Shown piece by piece: positions 1 through 9,691 of a DNA stretch of 64,000 bases. The stretch's first letter is position 1. Each line of letters starts with the position of its first letter. The position numbers and the translations under genes were made by a program. Below the pieces are notes generated by a model that saw only the letters and a list, made by a program, of their open reading frames with translations, made no database searches and was not told where the DNA came from. Origin of the DNA: Porphyromonadaceae bacterium UBA7203 (GTDB lineage Bacteria; Bacteroidota; Bacteroidia; Bacteroidales; Muribaculaceae); the NCBI GenBank assembly GCA_002490725.1, contig DKUN01000007.1:1-64000 (forward strand). The letters are read 5' to 3'.

Positions 1-21
1 GACTGATTTCGCCGGAAGCAG

Positions 22-54
22 AACTCCCCGGTCGCTGATTGCGGCCGGGGAGTT
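22..54. terminator. Rho-independent terminator, probably bidirectional
   Basis: A perfect 10-bp stem (22-31 with 45-54) around a 13-nt loop, with TTTTG following on the plus strand. It lies just past the stop of the DUF3472 gene on the minus strand and could also end a plus-strand gene lying before the window. Confidence 0.7.
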
Positions 55-79
55 TTGTAATAGGAGAATCGACGGAGCG

Positions 80-1429
80 TCAGCGGGTCATGGCCTCGAG
101 AGCCTTGAGGTCGATTTCGGGGCGGGTGCTTTGGCCGGAGCGGTGCAGGCGGGTGCCGTAGGGGGTGGTATCGGAAACGAAACCGCAGTTCTGCAGGTAG
201 AATGCGTCGCCCTTGACGCCGCCGTTATAGTCGACACGCACGCCGGAGCGGCCGGTGTTGTCGCAGCTGAACGAGGCGTCAGTGATTTCGTGCCATTGGC
301 CGTTGCGGTCACACACCCACTGGTTGCGGAACTCCACGCTGCGGGGCATGAAGCTCTGCGAGGTATTGAAGCATTCAAGAAACGAATGAGCGTGACGATA
401 CCACGTGTCAGTCATGGGGCGCTGAAGGCTTGCCAGCAGATGCCACTCTCCGTTCTCGTCGCAGAAATAGCCGGTATAGACGGTGTTGCCCTTACCGTCA
501 GGGCGCACGCGCACCAGTGTCTTGTAGGTCTTGCCTGTCTGCCAGGGCCAGTCCATAAAACTCTGCTTGCCGGAACCCTCATTGCCGAAGTTTTTGGCGG
601 TGACGCCACGGCCCTTAGCCAGGACCTCGACATGGAGCGAGTCGGGAATCTCGTTGGGATTATCGGTCGAATAAGGGCTCCACACTGAAAAGAGCACCCT
701 GTTGGCGTTGCGGCCGTTGTGGCCTCGAATAGCCTGAATACCCATATATCCCTCGCCGAAGCCGGTCAGCATATAATAGGTTCCGTTGACGTCGCTACCT
801 TCAGGCACGGTCACTTCGTTATAGAAATATTCGATGTCGCCGGCGGGCAGGCTGTAATTCATATGAACCGACGGTCCGCGGCGCGACCAGTAGGCGTTGT
901 CGGCATGCTCGGCCGAAGTGAAGTGTGTTTCGCCCTTGGTGGCGGCACCGGCTGCCACAACGTTGCTTATCAGGCCAAAGGTTTCGCCGCTCTTCTGCAG
1001 GCCCTGCAGGTCGATTTTTACATAGCCGGGAGCCTTGACATCAAATGAGCCGCAGCTATAGTCGGCCGCATCGCCACCCTTGAGAGTCACCTTGCGCTGC
1101 TTGCCGCCAACTGTGACGAGAATGGTCGACTTGGCGCCTTTTTCTTCACCGGCTGTGCCGTGAAGCCAAAGGTCGAGCTTGCCCGAAGCTGAGGTTTTAA
1201 AGTAGACCGAAAGCACGGTCGACGGGTCTGACCAATTGCAAATCCGACCCGTAATGTCAATGGCCGAACTGCCATCCTCGCGATAACCCGGACGCCCGGA
1301 TTCGTCGGAGGTAACGAAAATGTTGCCCACGGTCGGAATGTGCAGCGCGTCGGCAGGCACTCGCGGGGCAGCTGCGGCAGTGACGCCGCAAAGAAGCATT
1401 GTTGCAATAATAGATGATTTAAAAAGCAT
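80..1429 (-). CDS. Secreted DUF3472 (with DUF5077) domain protein
   Basis: A 449-residue exported protein. Residues 1 to about 20 form a signal peptide ending in an Ala-rich cleavage region. The N-terminal half (roughly 22-160) looks like DUF5077, a jelly-roll-type domain, and the region from about 185 to 370 matches DUF3472, with the typical stretch MNYSLPAGDIEYFYNEV and the following YYMLTGFGEGYMGIQ. These families occur in Bacteroidetes polysaccharide-use regions and are thought to bind or act on glycans, but no enzymatic activity can be read from the sequence. It is transcribed away from the GH2 gene at 1683 and has its own promoter at 1512-1541. A paired glycan role with that GH2 is inference. 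The family call is fairly sure; the function is unknown. Confidence 0.8.
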   Translation of the reverse strand: MLFKSSIIATMLLCGVTAAAAPRVPADALHIPTVGNIFVTSDESGRPGYREDGSSAIDITGRICNWSDPSTVLSVYFKTSASGKLDLWLHGTAGEEKGAKSTILVTVGGKQRKVTLKGGDAADYSCGSFDVKAPGYVKIDLQGLQKSGETFGLISNVVAAGAATKGETHFTSAEHADNAYWSRRGPSVHMNYSLPAGDIEYFYNEVTVPEGSDVNGTYYMLTGFGEGYMGIQAIRGHNGRNANRVLFSVWSPYSTDNPNEIPDSLHVEVLAKGRGVTAKNFGNEGSGKQSFMDWPWQTGKTYKTLVRVRPDGKGNTVYTGYFCDENGEWHLLASLQRPMTDTWYRHAHSFLECFNTSQSFMPRSVEFRNQWVCDRNGQWHEITDASFSCDNTGRSGVRVDYNGGVKGDAFYLQNCGFVSDTTPYGTRLHRSGQSTRPEIDLKALEAMTR

Positions 1430-1511
1430 AAATCTAATGTGTATTTAAAAATGGTTATGGAATTTAAGACGCCCACACGGCCGGCAGAAGCGACAGGCGG
1501 CCGGGTTGGTG

Positions 1512-1541
1512 CAAATTTAGCCTTTTTTTCAGAGATGTCAA
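1512..1541 (-). promoter_or_regulatory. Promoter for the DUF3472 gene
   Basis: On the minus strand TTG, a 19-nt spacer and TAAATTTG, close to the Bacteroidetes primary-sigma consensus. The start codon at 1429 gives a leader of about 75 nt. Confidence 0.5.
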
Positions 1542-1682
1542 TGCCAAAACGGCTCGCCAAACACGCGTCTGCTCGTATTTAATAATCTTTAACTCAGTTA
1601 TTTTCATCAACCGGGCAAATTGAATTATTTTTGTAAAAAAATACACGTTATTCTACCATTAAAACACTCCTGACGTTTATTT

Positions 1683-4144
1683 ATGAGAAAAGCTGCCGTT
1701 TTACTTATTCTGACATCATGCACCATCGCCCCTGCTGGCGCCGAGACCAGGAATATCAACAGCGACTGGGAATTTCAAATCGTGACGACCGCCTCCTCGG
1801 CCAACGAAATAGTCAATCAGGGAACGGACTGGAACTCGCAGTTCAACATCGAGCACGTTGACCGCCCCGACTCGCCGCTCAGCCCCTCGAAGCGCGACCT
1901 CGACATGGAGGCGCAGATTCTCAATAACGGAGAGTGGGAAGCGGTTGCCCTGCCCCACAATCCCGTAGTCGAAGACCTCGTGGTGCTGCACCAGTGGCAG
2001 GGCATATGCTATTACCGCAAGCATCTCGACATTGACAGCAAAGACGCCGGAAAGCGATTCTGGCTCGAATTCGAGGGAGCTATGCACCTGGCCGACGTGT
2101 GGGTCAACGGCACTCATGCCGGCAATCACAGCGGCGGCTATACTCCCTTTGTCATCGATGCAACCGGACTGCTCAAGGCCGGAGAACCGAATGAGATTAC
2201 GGTTAGGCTCGACAATCGCGACAACCGGCTTATTCCACCCGGCAAACCCCTGGAGTCGCTTGATTTCTGCTACTATGGCGGACTGTATCGCGACGTTAAC
2301 CTGATTACTAAAAACCCTGTTCACATAACCCACCCCATAATGGCCGACAAGGTTGCCGGAGGCGGCATTTTCGTCAGCAATCCGGCTGTCAGCGAAGAAT
2401 TGGCCATGGTAAATGTGGCCGTCGACATTGCCAACACCGCCGGCACTGCCGCCGACCTTACGGTGAGCCATACGCTCTATGAGTGGAAAAAGGGCACAGG
2501 CAAAGGACGCAAAGTAGCCTCCGCCAAGAGCGGCATCACTATTGCCGCCGGCCTTTCGGAGCGTACCGAAACCGCGCTCGATGTCAAGTCGCCGCGCCTG
2601 TGGAGCCCCGACTCACCGTCGCTCTACCTGCTGGAAACCGAGGTGCGTCAGGGCGGCAAGCTCGTTGACCGCGAACAGACTCGAATCGGCATCCGCCACA
2701 TCGAAATCACCAAAGCCGAGGGCTTTAAAATCAACGGACGCCCCATGCAGCTTACAGGCACCAACCGCCACATGGAATATCCCTATGTCGGCAACGCCAT
2801 TTCCGACAATGCGCAGTTTCGCGACATACACCAGATCAAGGCCAACGGATTCAACGTTGTGCGCCTGGGCCATTATCCTCAGGCTCCATCGGTTCTCGAC
2901 GCCTGCGACGAACTCGGCCTGCTCGCAATCGAGCCGATTCCCGGATGGCAATTCTTCAACAAGAGCCGGCTCTTCATCGACCATACCTACAAGGATATCC
3001 GCGACATGATCAGGCGCGACCGCAATCACCCGAGCATAATAGTGTGGGAAACCACCCTCAACGAGTCGTGGCCGCCGGCCGAGTGGAAGGACGGCGCCGT
3101 AAAGATTGCCACGAGGAGTATCCGGGCAACCAATGCTACACTGCGGGCGACAGCTACGGCTATGACGGCTTCGACGTTTGCTATAACGACTGGGAAGAGG
3201 GGTTCAACCGCCCGAACCACACGTCGAAACCAGGCTTCATTCGCGAGTATTACGACTATGAGTTCGGCGGCCATTACAGCTCTACCCGCATCAGGCGCGG
3301 CGACGGCGACAGGGCACTGAGCGGCAATCTGTGGAACGCGCAGTGGTCATGCAACCGCTATAACGCATACTACCCGGCCACATTCGGGGCTGCAGTCTGG
3401 AGCATGTATGACTATAACCGCGGCTGCTGCGACAATATATGTTACAGCGGCGTGGCCGATATTTTCAGATTGCCCAAGTTCAGCCTGTCATTCTTCCGCT
3501 CGCAAATCAAGGCCGGCACGCCGCTGATGCCAGGTGTCGAGATGCCCTATATGGTCTTCGTGGCCGGCCACTGGCTCAAGGAATCGTCCGATACGGTTGT
3601 CGTTCTGGGCAATGTCGACGAGGTTGAACTGCAGCTCAACGGCGTCACCATAGAGCGCCGTAGCCATGACAACGGGCCCGACACGCACTATGTGCCGTCG
3701 GCCGACGGCGGCAACTGCCGCAACCTGCCGTCCGCACCGTTCACATTCACCGGTGTTGAATGGCAGCAAGGAGAGCTGAAGGCCATCGGCTATGCCGGCG
3801 GACGTAAAGTTGCCGAGCACTCTGTTTCAACCCCCGGCGAAGCAGCCTCGCTCGCAATCGATTACTTCGAAGAGGGCAAAGCGGCTGCAAGAAACGACCT
3901 GCTTATTGTCTACGTAAGGTTTAAAGACGCCGCGGGCACTGAATTGTTCGGCGAAAACAACCGCCGGGTCACACTGCGCGCATCGGGCGGCACTATTGTC
4001 GGGCCGTCGACCCGCAGCGCCGAAGCCGGCGTGGCCTCATTTCTGGTGCGTACCGGCAACGCCGGCAAGCTGCGCCTCCACGCCGCGTCAGGCCCTCTGA
4101 GCAGTGAACTCAACATGAAACTCGCCGGCAAAAATGCTTTTTAG
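1683..4144 (+). pseudogene. Glycoside hydrolase family 2 (beta-galactosidase-like), frameshifted
   Basis: The reading frame from 1683 encodes a signal peptide (about 20 residues), the GH2 sugar-binding and immunoglobulin-like domains and the start of the TIM barrel, with the acid/base Glu461 in LNESW. Near 3111-3118 the frame is lost: it reads IATRSIRATN, whereas the minus-one frame resumes with EEYPGNQCYTAGDSYGYDGF and continues through the nucleophile region (REYYDYEFGG) and C-terminal domains to the stop at 4144. One missing G in an acg-gag-gag context explains it. The upstream frame runs on to a stop at 3320. No slippery heptamer is present, so a mutation or a sequencing error is more likely than programmed frameshifting. 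If the base is restored the protein would have about 820 residues. Substrate is not predictable; beta-galactosidase or beta-glucuronidase-type activity is usual for this branch. Confidence 0.85.
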
Positions 4145-4156
4145 CAGCGATAACAC

Positions 4157-4187
4157 TTGCCATTTTCGACAAAGATAACTACATTTG
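4157..4187 (+). promoter_or_regulatory. Promoter for trpB2
   Basis: TTG (4157-4159), exactly 20 nt, then TACATTTG (4180-4187): the Bacteroidetes -33/-7 pattern. The start codon follows at 4215. Confidence 0.65.
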
Positions 4188-4214
4188 TGATTCGATAAAT
4201 TCACAATCATAATA

Positions 4215-5573
4215 ATGGAAAAGAAACAAAAACGCTACCTGCTCCAGGAAGATGAAATTCCCCGCTACTGGTACAACATTCAGGCCGACATGGTCAATAA
4301 GCCGCTGCCGCCCCTGAATCCGTCGACACGTGAACCGCTCAAGGCCGAAGACCTCTACCCGATTTTTGCCGAGGAACTGAGCCGCCAGGAGCTTAACCAG
4401 ACCGACGCCTGGATCGAGATTCCGGAGCCGGTGCGTGAAATGTATAAGTTTTACCGCTCGACGCCGCTGGTGCGCGCCTACGGCCTGGAACAGGCCCTCG
4501 GAACGCCCGCCCATATCTATTTCAAGAATGAAAGCGTCAGCCCCGTCGGCTCCCACAAGCTCAACTCAGCCATTGCGCAGGCTTATTACTGCAAGCAGGA
4601 GGGTGTAACCAACGTCACGACCGAAACCGGCGCGGGCCAGTGGGGTACGGCACTGTCATATGCCGCGCGTGTATTCGGCCTGGAGGCCGCAGTCTATCAG
4701 GTCAAGGTCAGCTACGAGCAGAAGCCCTATCGCCGGAGCATGATGCAGGTGTTCGGCGCACAGGTAACGCCCTCGCCCTCCATGTCGACCAGCGCCGGCA
4801 AGGATATACTGACCGCCATGCCCCATCATCAGGGCTCGCTCGGCACGGCGATTTCCGAAGCCGTAGAGCTTGCTCGCGAAACTCCTAACTGCAAATACAC
4901 GCTCGGCTCCGTACTGAGCCACGTGACGCTGCACCAGACCGTAATTGGTCTTGAAGCCGAAAAACAGATGGAAATGGCGGGCGAATATCCCGACATTGTT
5001 ATCGGCTGTTTCGGCGGCGGTTCGAACTTCGGCGGCATATCATTTCCGTTCATGCGCCACAATATCCTGGAGGGCAAGCAGACGCGATTCATTGCCGCCG
5101 AGCCGGCTTCGTGCCCGAAGCTGACCCGCGGAAAGTTCCGCTACGACTTCGGCGACACCGCAGGCTACACGCCGCTGCTGCCCATGTTCACCCTCGGCCA
5201 TGATTTCATGCCCTCCAACATCCATGCCGGCGGCCTGCGCTACCATGGAGCCGGGGTCATTGTTTCCCAGCTGCTGAAAGACGGGCTCATGGAGGCCGTC
5301 GACATCGATCAGCTGGAATCGTTCGAGGCCGGATGCCTCTTTGCCAAGTCGGAAGGCATCATTCCGGCGCCCGAGTCGTGTCATGCTATCGCCGCCACCA
5401 TGCGCGAGGCGCTGAAGTGCAAGGAATCGGGCGAAGAGAAAGTGATTTTGTTCAACCTGTCGGGCCACGGGTTAATCGACATGGCGTCATACGACAAATA
5501 CTTGTCGGGCGACATTCAGAATTTCACCATCAGCGACAAGGATATTGACGACAACCTGTCGAAACTCGACTGA
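4215..5573 (+). CDS. trpB: TrpB2-type tryptophan synthase beta-like PLP enzyme
   Basis: A 452-residue PLP enzyme of the TrpB2 branch, which is longer at the N-terminus than canonical TrpB. The PLP lysine is Lys115 in GSHKLNSA, the catalytic glutamate Glu137 lies in ETGAGQWG, the phosphate-binding loop is the glycine-rich GCFGGGSNFGG, and LSGHG lies near the C-terminus. The family condenses indole with serine to tryptophan, but TrpB2 proteins need not pair with TrpA, and some may use other substrates or salvage indole. Here there is no trpA or other trp gene next to it, the gene has its own promoter and a strong terminator, so it is a single-gene unit. Enzyme family is certain; physiological substrate is not. 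Confidence 0.93.
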   Translation: MEKKQKRYLLQEDEIPRYWYNIQADMVNKPLPPLNPSTREPLKAEDLYPIFAEELSRQELNQTDAWIEIPEPVREMYKFYRSTPLVRAYGLEQALGTPAHIYFKNESVSPVGSHKLNSAIAQAYYCKQEGVTNVTTETGAGQWGTALSYAARVFGLEAAVYQVKVSYEQKPYRRSMMQVFGAQVTPSPSMSTSAGKDILTAMPHHQGSLGTAISEAVELARETPNCKYTLGSVLSHVTLHQTVIGLEAEKQMEMAGEYPDIVIGCFGGGSNFGGISFPFMRHNILEGKQTRFIAAEPASCPKLTRGKFRYDFGDTAGYTPLLPMFTLGHDFMPSNIHAGGLRYHGAGVIVSQLLKDGLMEAVDIDQLESFEAGCLFAKSEGIIPAPESCHAIAATMREALKCKESGEEKVILFNLSGHGLIDMASYDKYLSGDIQNFTISDKDIDDNLSKLD

Positions 5574-5593
5574 CAGCCTCGCAAAAATAGAAA

Positions 5594-5645
5594 ACGCGCG
5601 CCACGTTCCGTCGTCGCTGACGGCTGTGGCGCGCGTCGTTTTTTT
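5594..5645. terminator. Bidirectional terminator between trpB2 and the lipoprotein gene
   Basis: An 11-bp GC-rich stem (5594-5604 with 5626-5636) followed by a run of seven T on the plus strand and, read the other way, by TTTT. It serves the two convergent genes. Confidence 0.85.
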
Positions 5646-5994
5646 ACTGCCTCCGGTAATTGACGGTCATCCGGTCTCTGACGAGTGTCAGGGTGCTGTC
5701 GGTCATCTGCTCAATGACAAGAGTGTCGGCAAATTCTATTGTCGTATGATTGCCGATGCTTTTGCCTGTCAGAATCAGTTTATCGCCCGACTGCGACCAG
5801 GTTTCATACTGCAGGGTGGCCATGTTGACCGACGAGGCCTTGCCTCCTTTTTCCAGACAGAAGCCCTGGACCATCTCTTCCATTCCCGGAACGGGCTCGA
5901 CCCAGGTTCCTTCAATGCCGTTGTTTTCACAGGCCGTCAACGTCACCGCTGCCATAACGCCACACAAAGTTTTAAGAATAGCTTTTGCTGTCAT
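5644..5994 (-). CDS. Small lipocalin-like lipoprotein
   Basis: A 116-residue protein with a lipoprotein signal peptide (LTAC, lipid-modified Cys22). I chose the start at 5994, since the longer frame from 6117 would put 41 non-signal residues ahead of a perfect lipobox. The mature part (GIEGTWVEPVPGM, then alternating short strands such as GDKLILTGKSIGNHTTIEF) resembles the small lipocalin-like lipoproteins common in Bacteroidales. A promoter at 6128-6158 implies a leader of about 125 nt, which is long. No enzymatic residues are visible and the function is unknown; likely a periplasmic or outer-membrane binding protein. Confidence 0.75.
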   Translation of the reverse strand: MTAKAILKTLCGVMAAVTLTACENNGIEGTWVEPVPGMEEMVQGFCLEKGGKASSVNMATLQYETWSQSGDKLILTGKSIGNHTTIEFADTLVIEQMTDSTLTLVRDRMTVNYRRQ

Positions 5995-6127
5995 AATTGT
6001 TTCGTCGCTTTCCAGTTCCTGAAAGCATTTGATATCAGATATTACAGGTTTATAGATTAGAGAACCATGGAACTGCAATGTTTCTCCGTCGTCGGGCAAT
6101 GCCTCTGTCGAGAACACGTTGATTCAG

Positions 6128-6158
6128 TAAAGTTACGGCTTTCGGCCGATACGGGCAA
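6128..6158 (-). promoter_or_regulatory. Promoter for the small lipoprotein gene
   Basis: On the minus strand TTG, exactly 20 nt, TAACTTTA. It matches the Bacteroidetes consensus except for the last base of the -7 box. Confidence 0.5.
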
Positions 6159-6184
6159 GGGTTTAACTCTTTTTAATACAGACA

Positions 6185-6225
6185 AAAGCGTAACGAAAGC
6201 CGTTCAGGTCGATTCGTTACGCTTT
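6185..6225 (-). terminator. Terminator of the adhesin-like gene
   Basis: A perfect 13-bp stem (6185-6197 with 6213-6225) with a 15-nt loop; on the minus strand it is followed by TTTTGTCTG. It lies about 50 nt past the stop at 6273. Confidence 0.7.
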
Positions 6226-6272
6226 ATGGTTGAATCCGCAGAGTCAGCGGACGGTAAAAGGCGTGGCCGCGA

Positions 6273-8561
6273 TTACTTCAGCAGCGACTTGCTTACGTTG
6301 CCGTCGGCACCCTTGACAATGACAATGCCCTTGGCCGAGCAGTTGACGCGGCGGCCGCTGAGGTCGTAGATTTCAGCTGCGCCATTGCCGCCGGCAATGA
6401 TTTCGCTGATGCCCGACTGCACGGCCTTGACCGGAATAGTCACCTCAACGCCGGGGCCGCTCACCTTGACAACTCCGTCGACGGCATTGCTGCCTGCACG
6501 GCTTACGGTGAGCTTACACTCGTCATAGCGGCCCGCTACGGTGGCGCTCAGACCTTCGGGAACCTCTACGCTCAGCTTGCTGCCGTCGTAGTAGCTGCCA
6601 AGCATGGCAACGGCTTCAGCGTCGTCAGCGCCCAGTTCCAGACCCTCGCAGTCGGTGGTCAGCCAGGGATATTCAGCCTCCAGGCCGATTGCGAACGCGC
6701 CGGCAGGATCGTAATAATCGCCATTGGCATAGTAGGTCATAGGCTTGAGGTTATAGTAGGGGTCATCGCCGCGGAAAGTGCCGTGGCCGTTAAGTCTGAT
6801 TTCATTGAGGATGTAGCCTAACACGTAGCTCTCGCCGGAGGGCATTGACTGGTAGGGCGCAAAGAAATCTACCTTGTCGGAACGGAAACCCGAGAAGAAA
6901 ACAAAGTAGGCCGGATGTTTGTCGGTAGCCTTGACCACAACCGACTCGTCGAAGTCGAAGGGGAAACAGAGAGAGGCCCGGATGCCCTTGTCGAGACCAA
7001 GTACCTCAGAGCCCATGATAGTGTCGGTAGCAATTACGGTCAGACTCTCGAAGTCGCGGCTCATTTCTTCGTTTACGCCATAGATTGTTGCTGCAAATTT
7101 AGCATCGTCTGCAATCTTGCCGAATCCATAAACAGTAACACCGTTGACAACCAGAGGAGCGGCGGTAGGCATCAGGAGGTTGGCGAGACCTTCGAGGTGA
7201 GCAAAGTTGCCTTCGATCACATCGTCAGGATTCTTAATAGAGTAATTGAGCCAGAAACGGTCGGAGTTGACGTTATAGCCGAACACGGGCAGAGCATAGT
7301 CGCCGATGGTTTGCTCGTCGACCATCAGAGGCGCAAAGCCATCGGTATTGTAAGCGAACGACAGCAGCGAAGCCTCGAACTCAGAACCATCTTCAAGGGT
7401 GCGCTCGGCCTTGCCACCGGCCTGCATGTACACGTGGCCGGGCATGTAGCTGGCCGGAGTTGCCTTAGGAGCCGTTGCGGTCAGCATGGGAGGCCTGAAG
7501 AAGTTGTTGCGCTTGAACTCGTCGGTCGAATAGTCGGGCACGAAAGTCAGGGTCAGTTCTTCGGCATTGTCGGAGTGAGCCTCACGGCCGGTAATCGGGT
7601 CGGTGTAGGTCCATGTGTACACTGCGTTATCCTCACTCGAGTTGTTATACCAGGTAATAGGCTCGAAAACCGGGTGGATGGCTATATCGGCCATCAGGCC
7701 GCTGAAGTTCTCTTCGCGGGTCAGACCCCAGTAGAGCGTCGAAGCCGGCTCGATGTAGCTGACATTGTCAAGCGAGGGCAAGCCCACCGAAATCTCGTCG
7801 ATACAGATGGTGTTGCCGTCAGCGCCGACTACACGGAAGGCGAACTGAACGGTCTTGCCGACATAGGCCGACAGATCTTCAGAGCGCTTCTGCAGGCCCG
7901 TGAATTCCAGGTCTAACAGTTCGTCGATCGACTTATCCTTGTAGTCATTGGCAAAGTCGCGGAGCAACTCCCAGTCGCCGCCTTCAGGCTTGGCCAGCAC
8001 CTGCAGGGTCTCGGCAACAATCTTGTCGCCGTCGTAGACCATGTTGTCCCAGTCAATATTATCAATGCTGAAAATATAGAACGGCGACAGATACACGTGA
8101 TAGGCCAACTCCTCGCCATCTTCAATAGTTACGGCGGGCGAGATAAGCCATTCGTCCTGCTGCAGAGCCGAGTAGTTGACACCATACATTACGCGGCCGT
8201 CAGAGGGCACGATTTCATAAACAGAACCCGAAGGGGTCCAGCCATAGCTGCGGTCAATTCCGGTCTTGGATTCAACGGTCCAGCCTTCGGGAGTCCAGTC
8301 GTTCGAAGAGCCGTCCCAGCCTTCGAAACTTTCAAAAAGCGACAGCTCTTCGGCCGCGCGGCTTGCCACGGCAGCAGCCTTTGCGGCATGCTTGAGTTGA
8401 ATCTTGTTGGAGCCGCGATCATCCGTAAAGTGAATGCGCTTTACGCCCGAATGCTCAGTCATGGTCACACCATTTGCCAGTTTGCGCGACGTCGGCGCAG
8501 GCGAGGCGGCCATGGCAAGAGTTGCTGCACAAAACAGCCCTGCGAGTAAATATTGCTTCAT
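6273..8561 (-). CDS. Secreted adhesin-like protein with choice-of-anchor J domain and sorting-type C-terminus
   Basis: A 762-residue exported protein with a signal peptide at residues 1-19. From about residue 75 to 265 it carries a choice-of-anchor J / cleaved-adhesin jelly-roll signature (LSLFESFEGWD, DEWLISPAVTI, CIDEISVG). The middle has no recognised motif. The last 45 residues (AAEIYDLSGRRV ... KGIVIVKGADGNVSKSLLK) look like the short type-A-like C-terminal sorting domain common in Bacteroidales secreted proteins, so export to the cell surface, perhaps by the type IX system, is inferred. No catalytic motif is seen. Monocistronic, with a hairpin terminator downstream. Confidence 0.75.
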   Translation of the reverse strand: MKQYLLAGLFCAATLAMAASPAPTSRKLANGVTMTEHSGVKRIHFTDDRGSNKIQLKHAAKAAAVASRAAEELSLFESFEGWDGSSNDWTPEGWTVESKTGIDRSYGWTPSGSVYEIVPSDGRVMYGVNYSALQQDEWLISPAVTIEDGEELAYHVYLSPFYIFSIDNIDWDNMVYDGDKIVAETLQVLAKPEGGDWELLRDFANDYKDKSIDELLDLEFTGLQKRSEDLSAYVGKTVQFAFRVVGADGNTICIDEISVGLPSLDNVSYIEPASTLYWGLTREENFSGLMADIAIHPVFEPITWYNNSSEDNAVYTWTYTDPITGREAHSDNAEELTLTFVPDYSTDEFKRNNFFRPPMLTATAPKATPASYMPGHVYMQAGGKAERTLEDGSEFEASLLSFAYNTDGFAPLMVDEQTIGDYALPVFGYNVNSDRFWLNYSIKNPDDVIEGNFAHLEGLANLLMPTAAPLVVNGVTVYGFGKIADDAKFAATIYGVNEEMSRDFESLTVIATDTIMGSEVLGLDKGIRASLCFPFDFDESVVVKATDKHPAYFVFFSGFRSDKVDFFAPYQSMPSGESYVLGYILNEIRLNGHGTFRGDDPYYNLKPMTYYANGDYYDPAGAFAIGLEAEYPWLTTDCEGLELGADDAEAVAMLGSYYDGSKLSVEVPEGLSATVAGRYDECKLTVSRAGSNAVDGVVKVSGPGVEVTIPVKAVQSGISEIIAGGNGAAEIYDLSGRRVNCSAKGIVIVKGADGNVSKSLLK

Positions 8562-8658
8562 TTGGAAAATAATAGATGGATTGGTTATAATTTGTGATTT
8601 ATTTTTGCAAATATACGCAGATTATTTAATATTTATGTTGTATAGCATATAAGAACTT

Positions 8659-9351
8659 CTAATATCCTAACAAATTCAGTAGAAATGGCGACAGCAGCGC
8701 GGTCAAAATACCGTTTAGGGTCAAACCCAGCGACGAAAAGGCTCCATAGCGGTCGCTCTTCTCCATGGCGGCGGCAGTGCCGACGGCATGTGCGGCCGTG
8801 CCGATCGAAAGGCCGGTTGCCATCGGACTCGTAATGCGGCTCATGCTTACTATTTTAAATCCGGCCATACCGCCGAAAATGCCGGTACACACCACCACGG
8901 CGGCCGTCAGCGCCGGAATGCCGCCGAGCGCCGACGATATCTCCATGGCTATAGGCGTGGTGACCGCCTTGGGCGCCAGAGAGATTATCACCTCGCGGCT
9001 TGCGCCGAGCATTTCGGCGATGATCACCACCGACACCAGCCCGGCCACGCATCCCGCCAGCTCGGCCAGCAGCAGCGGAATCACCTGCTTGCGTATGGTT
9101 GAAAGCTGGCGATAGAGCGGCACTCCAAGTGCCACCACAGCCGGCTTGAGCCAGAATTCGATATACTCGCCCCCGGCCTTATACGTGTCGTAGTCGACCC
9201 CGGTGCCCATCAGCACGCATATTATCACGACAATAGATATCAGAATCGGATTAAACAGCTTAACGCCGAGCTTTCTGCCGAGCCACTGCGACCCCAGATA
9301 GGTCATAAACGTCAGCGCTATGAGAAAAAACGGATTAGTGAAGAAGTCCAT
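8659..9351 (-). CDS. lrgB: LrgB/CidB family membrane protein
   Basis: A 230-residue polytopic membrane protein of the LrgB (CidB, YohK) family. The family signature region is well preserved: LAPKAVTTPIAMEIS, then a glycine-rich stretch and GTAAHAVGTAAAME near the C-terminus. Its start overlaps the end of the lrgA-like gene by 17 bp, so the two are translationally coupled. In firmicutes these pairs modulate murein hydrolase export and cell lysis; in plants and some bacteria they carry glycolate, lactate or pyruvate. Which applies here cannot be decided from the sequence. Confidence 0.9.
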   Translation of the reverse strand: MDFFTNPFFLIALTFMTYLGSQWLGRKLGVKLFNPILISIVVIICVLMGTGVDYDTYKAGGEYIEFWLKPAVVALGVPLYRQLSTIRKQVIPLLLAELAGCVAGLVSVVIIAEMLGASREVIISLAPKAVTTPIAMEISSALGGIPALTAAVVVCTGIFGGMAGFKIVSMSRITSPMATGLSIGTAAHAVGTAAAMEKSDRYGAFSSLGLTLNGILTALLSPFLLNLLGY

Positions 9352-9691
9352 GGCCGACGGTTTTGCGCGTTATCTGATGTGTCCAGCCTGTAACGGCTAT
9401 TATGATGACTGTGCTGCCTATCGTAGCGCCGACTATCGGCAGCCACTGCTCGCTGATAATGCCGAGACAGCGCATCAGGCCCACTCCTGCGGGCACAAAA
9501 AAGAAGCCGATGTTATGAACCAGAAAGTCGGCAAACTTCTCTACCATGTTCAGCTTCACGATGCCACACTTGAGCGAAAGCGCAAGCAACAGCATGCCTA
9601 TGATACTCGATGGCACACCCGTGCCCGTGAGCCATTCCACCAGTTCTCCGAGCGCCAGAAATAAAAAAAGCACTCCACATTGAATAATCAT
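9335..9691 (-). CDS. lrgA: LrgA/CidA family holin-like membrane protein
   Basis: A 118-residue protein with four predicted membrane segments and the CidA/LrgA pattern (FLALGELVEWLTG, GVPSSIIGMLLLALSL, FFVPAGVGLM). It is the first gene of the lrgAB unit and overlaps lrgB by 17 bp. A -7-like box TAACTTTG on the minus strand (9746-9753) lies upstream, but no TTG is found at the expected distance. As for lrgB, a lysis-control or small-acid transport role is known in other lineages only. Confidence 0.88.
   Translation of the reverse strand: MIIQCGVLFLFLALGELVEWLTGTGVPSSIIGMLLLALSLKCGIVKLNMVEKFADFLVHNIGFFFVPAGVGLMRCLGIISEQWLPIVGATIGSTVIIIAVTGWTHQITRKTVGHGLLH

Noticed and set aside
3100..3125. Programmed frameshift in the GH2 gene
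   Set aside because: No slippery heptamer or downstream stem-loop was seen, and such shifts are not known for this family.
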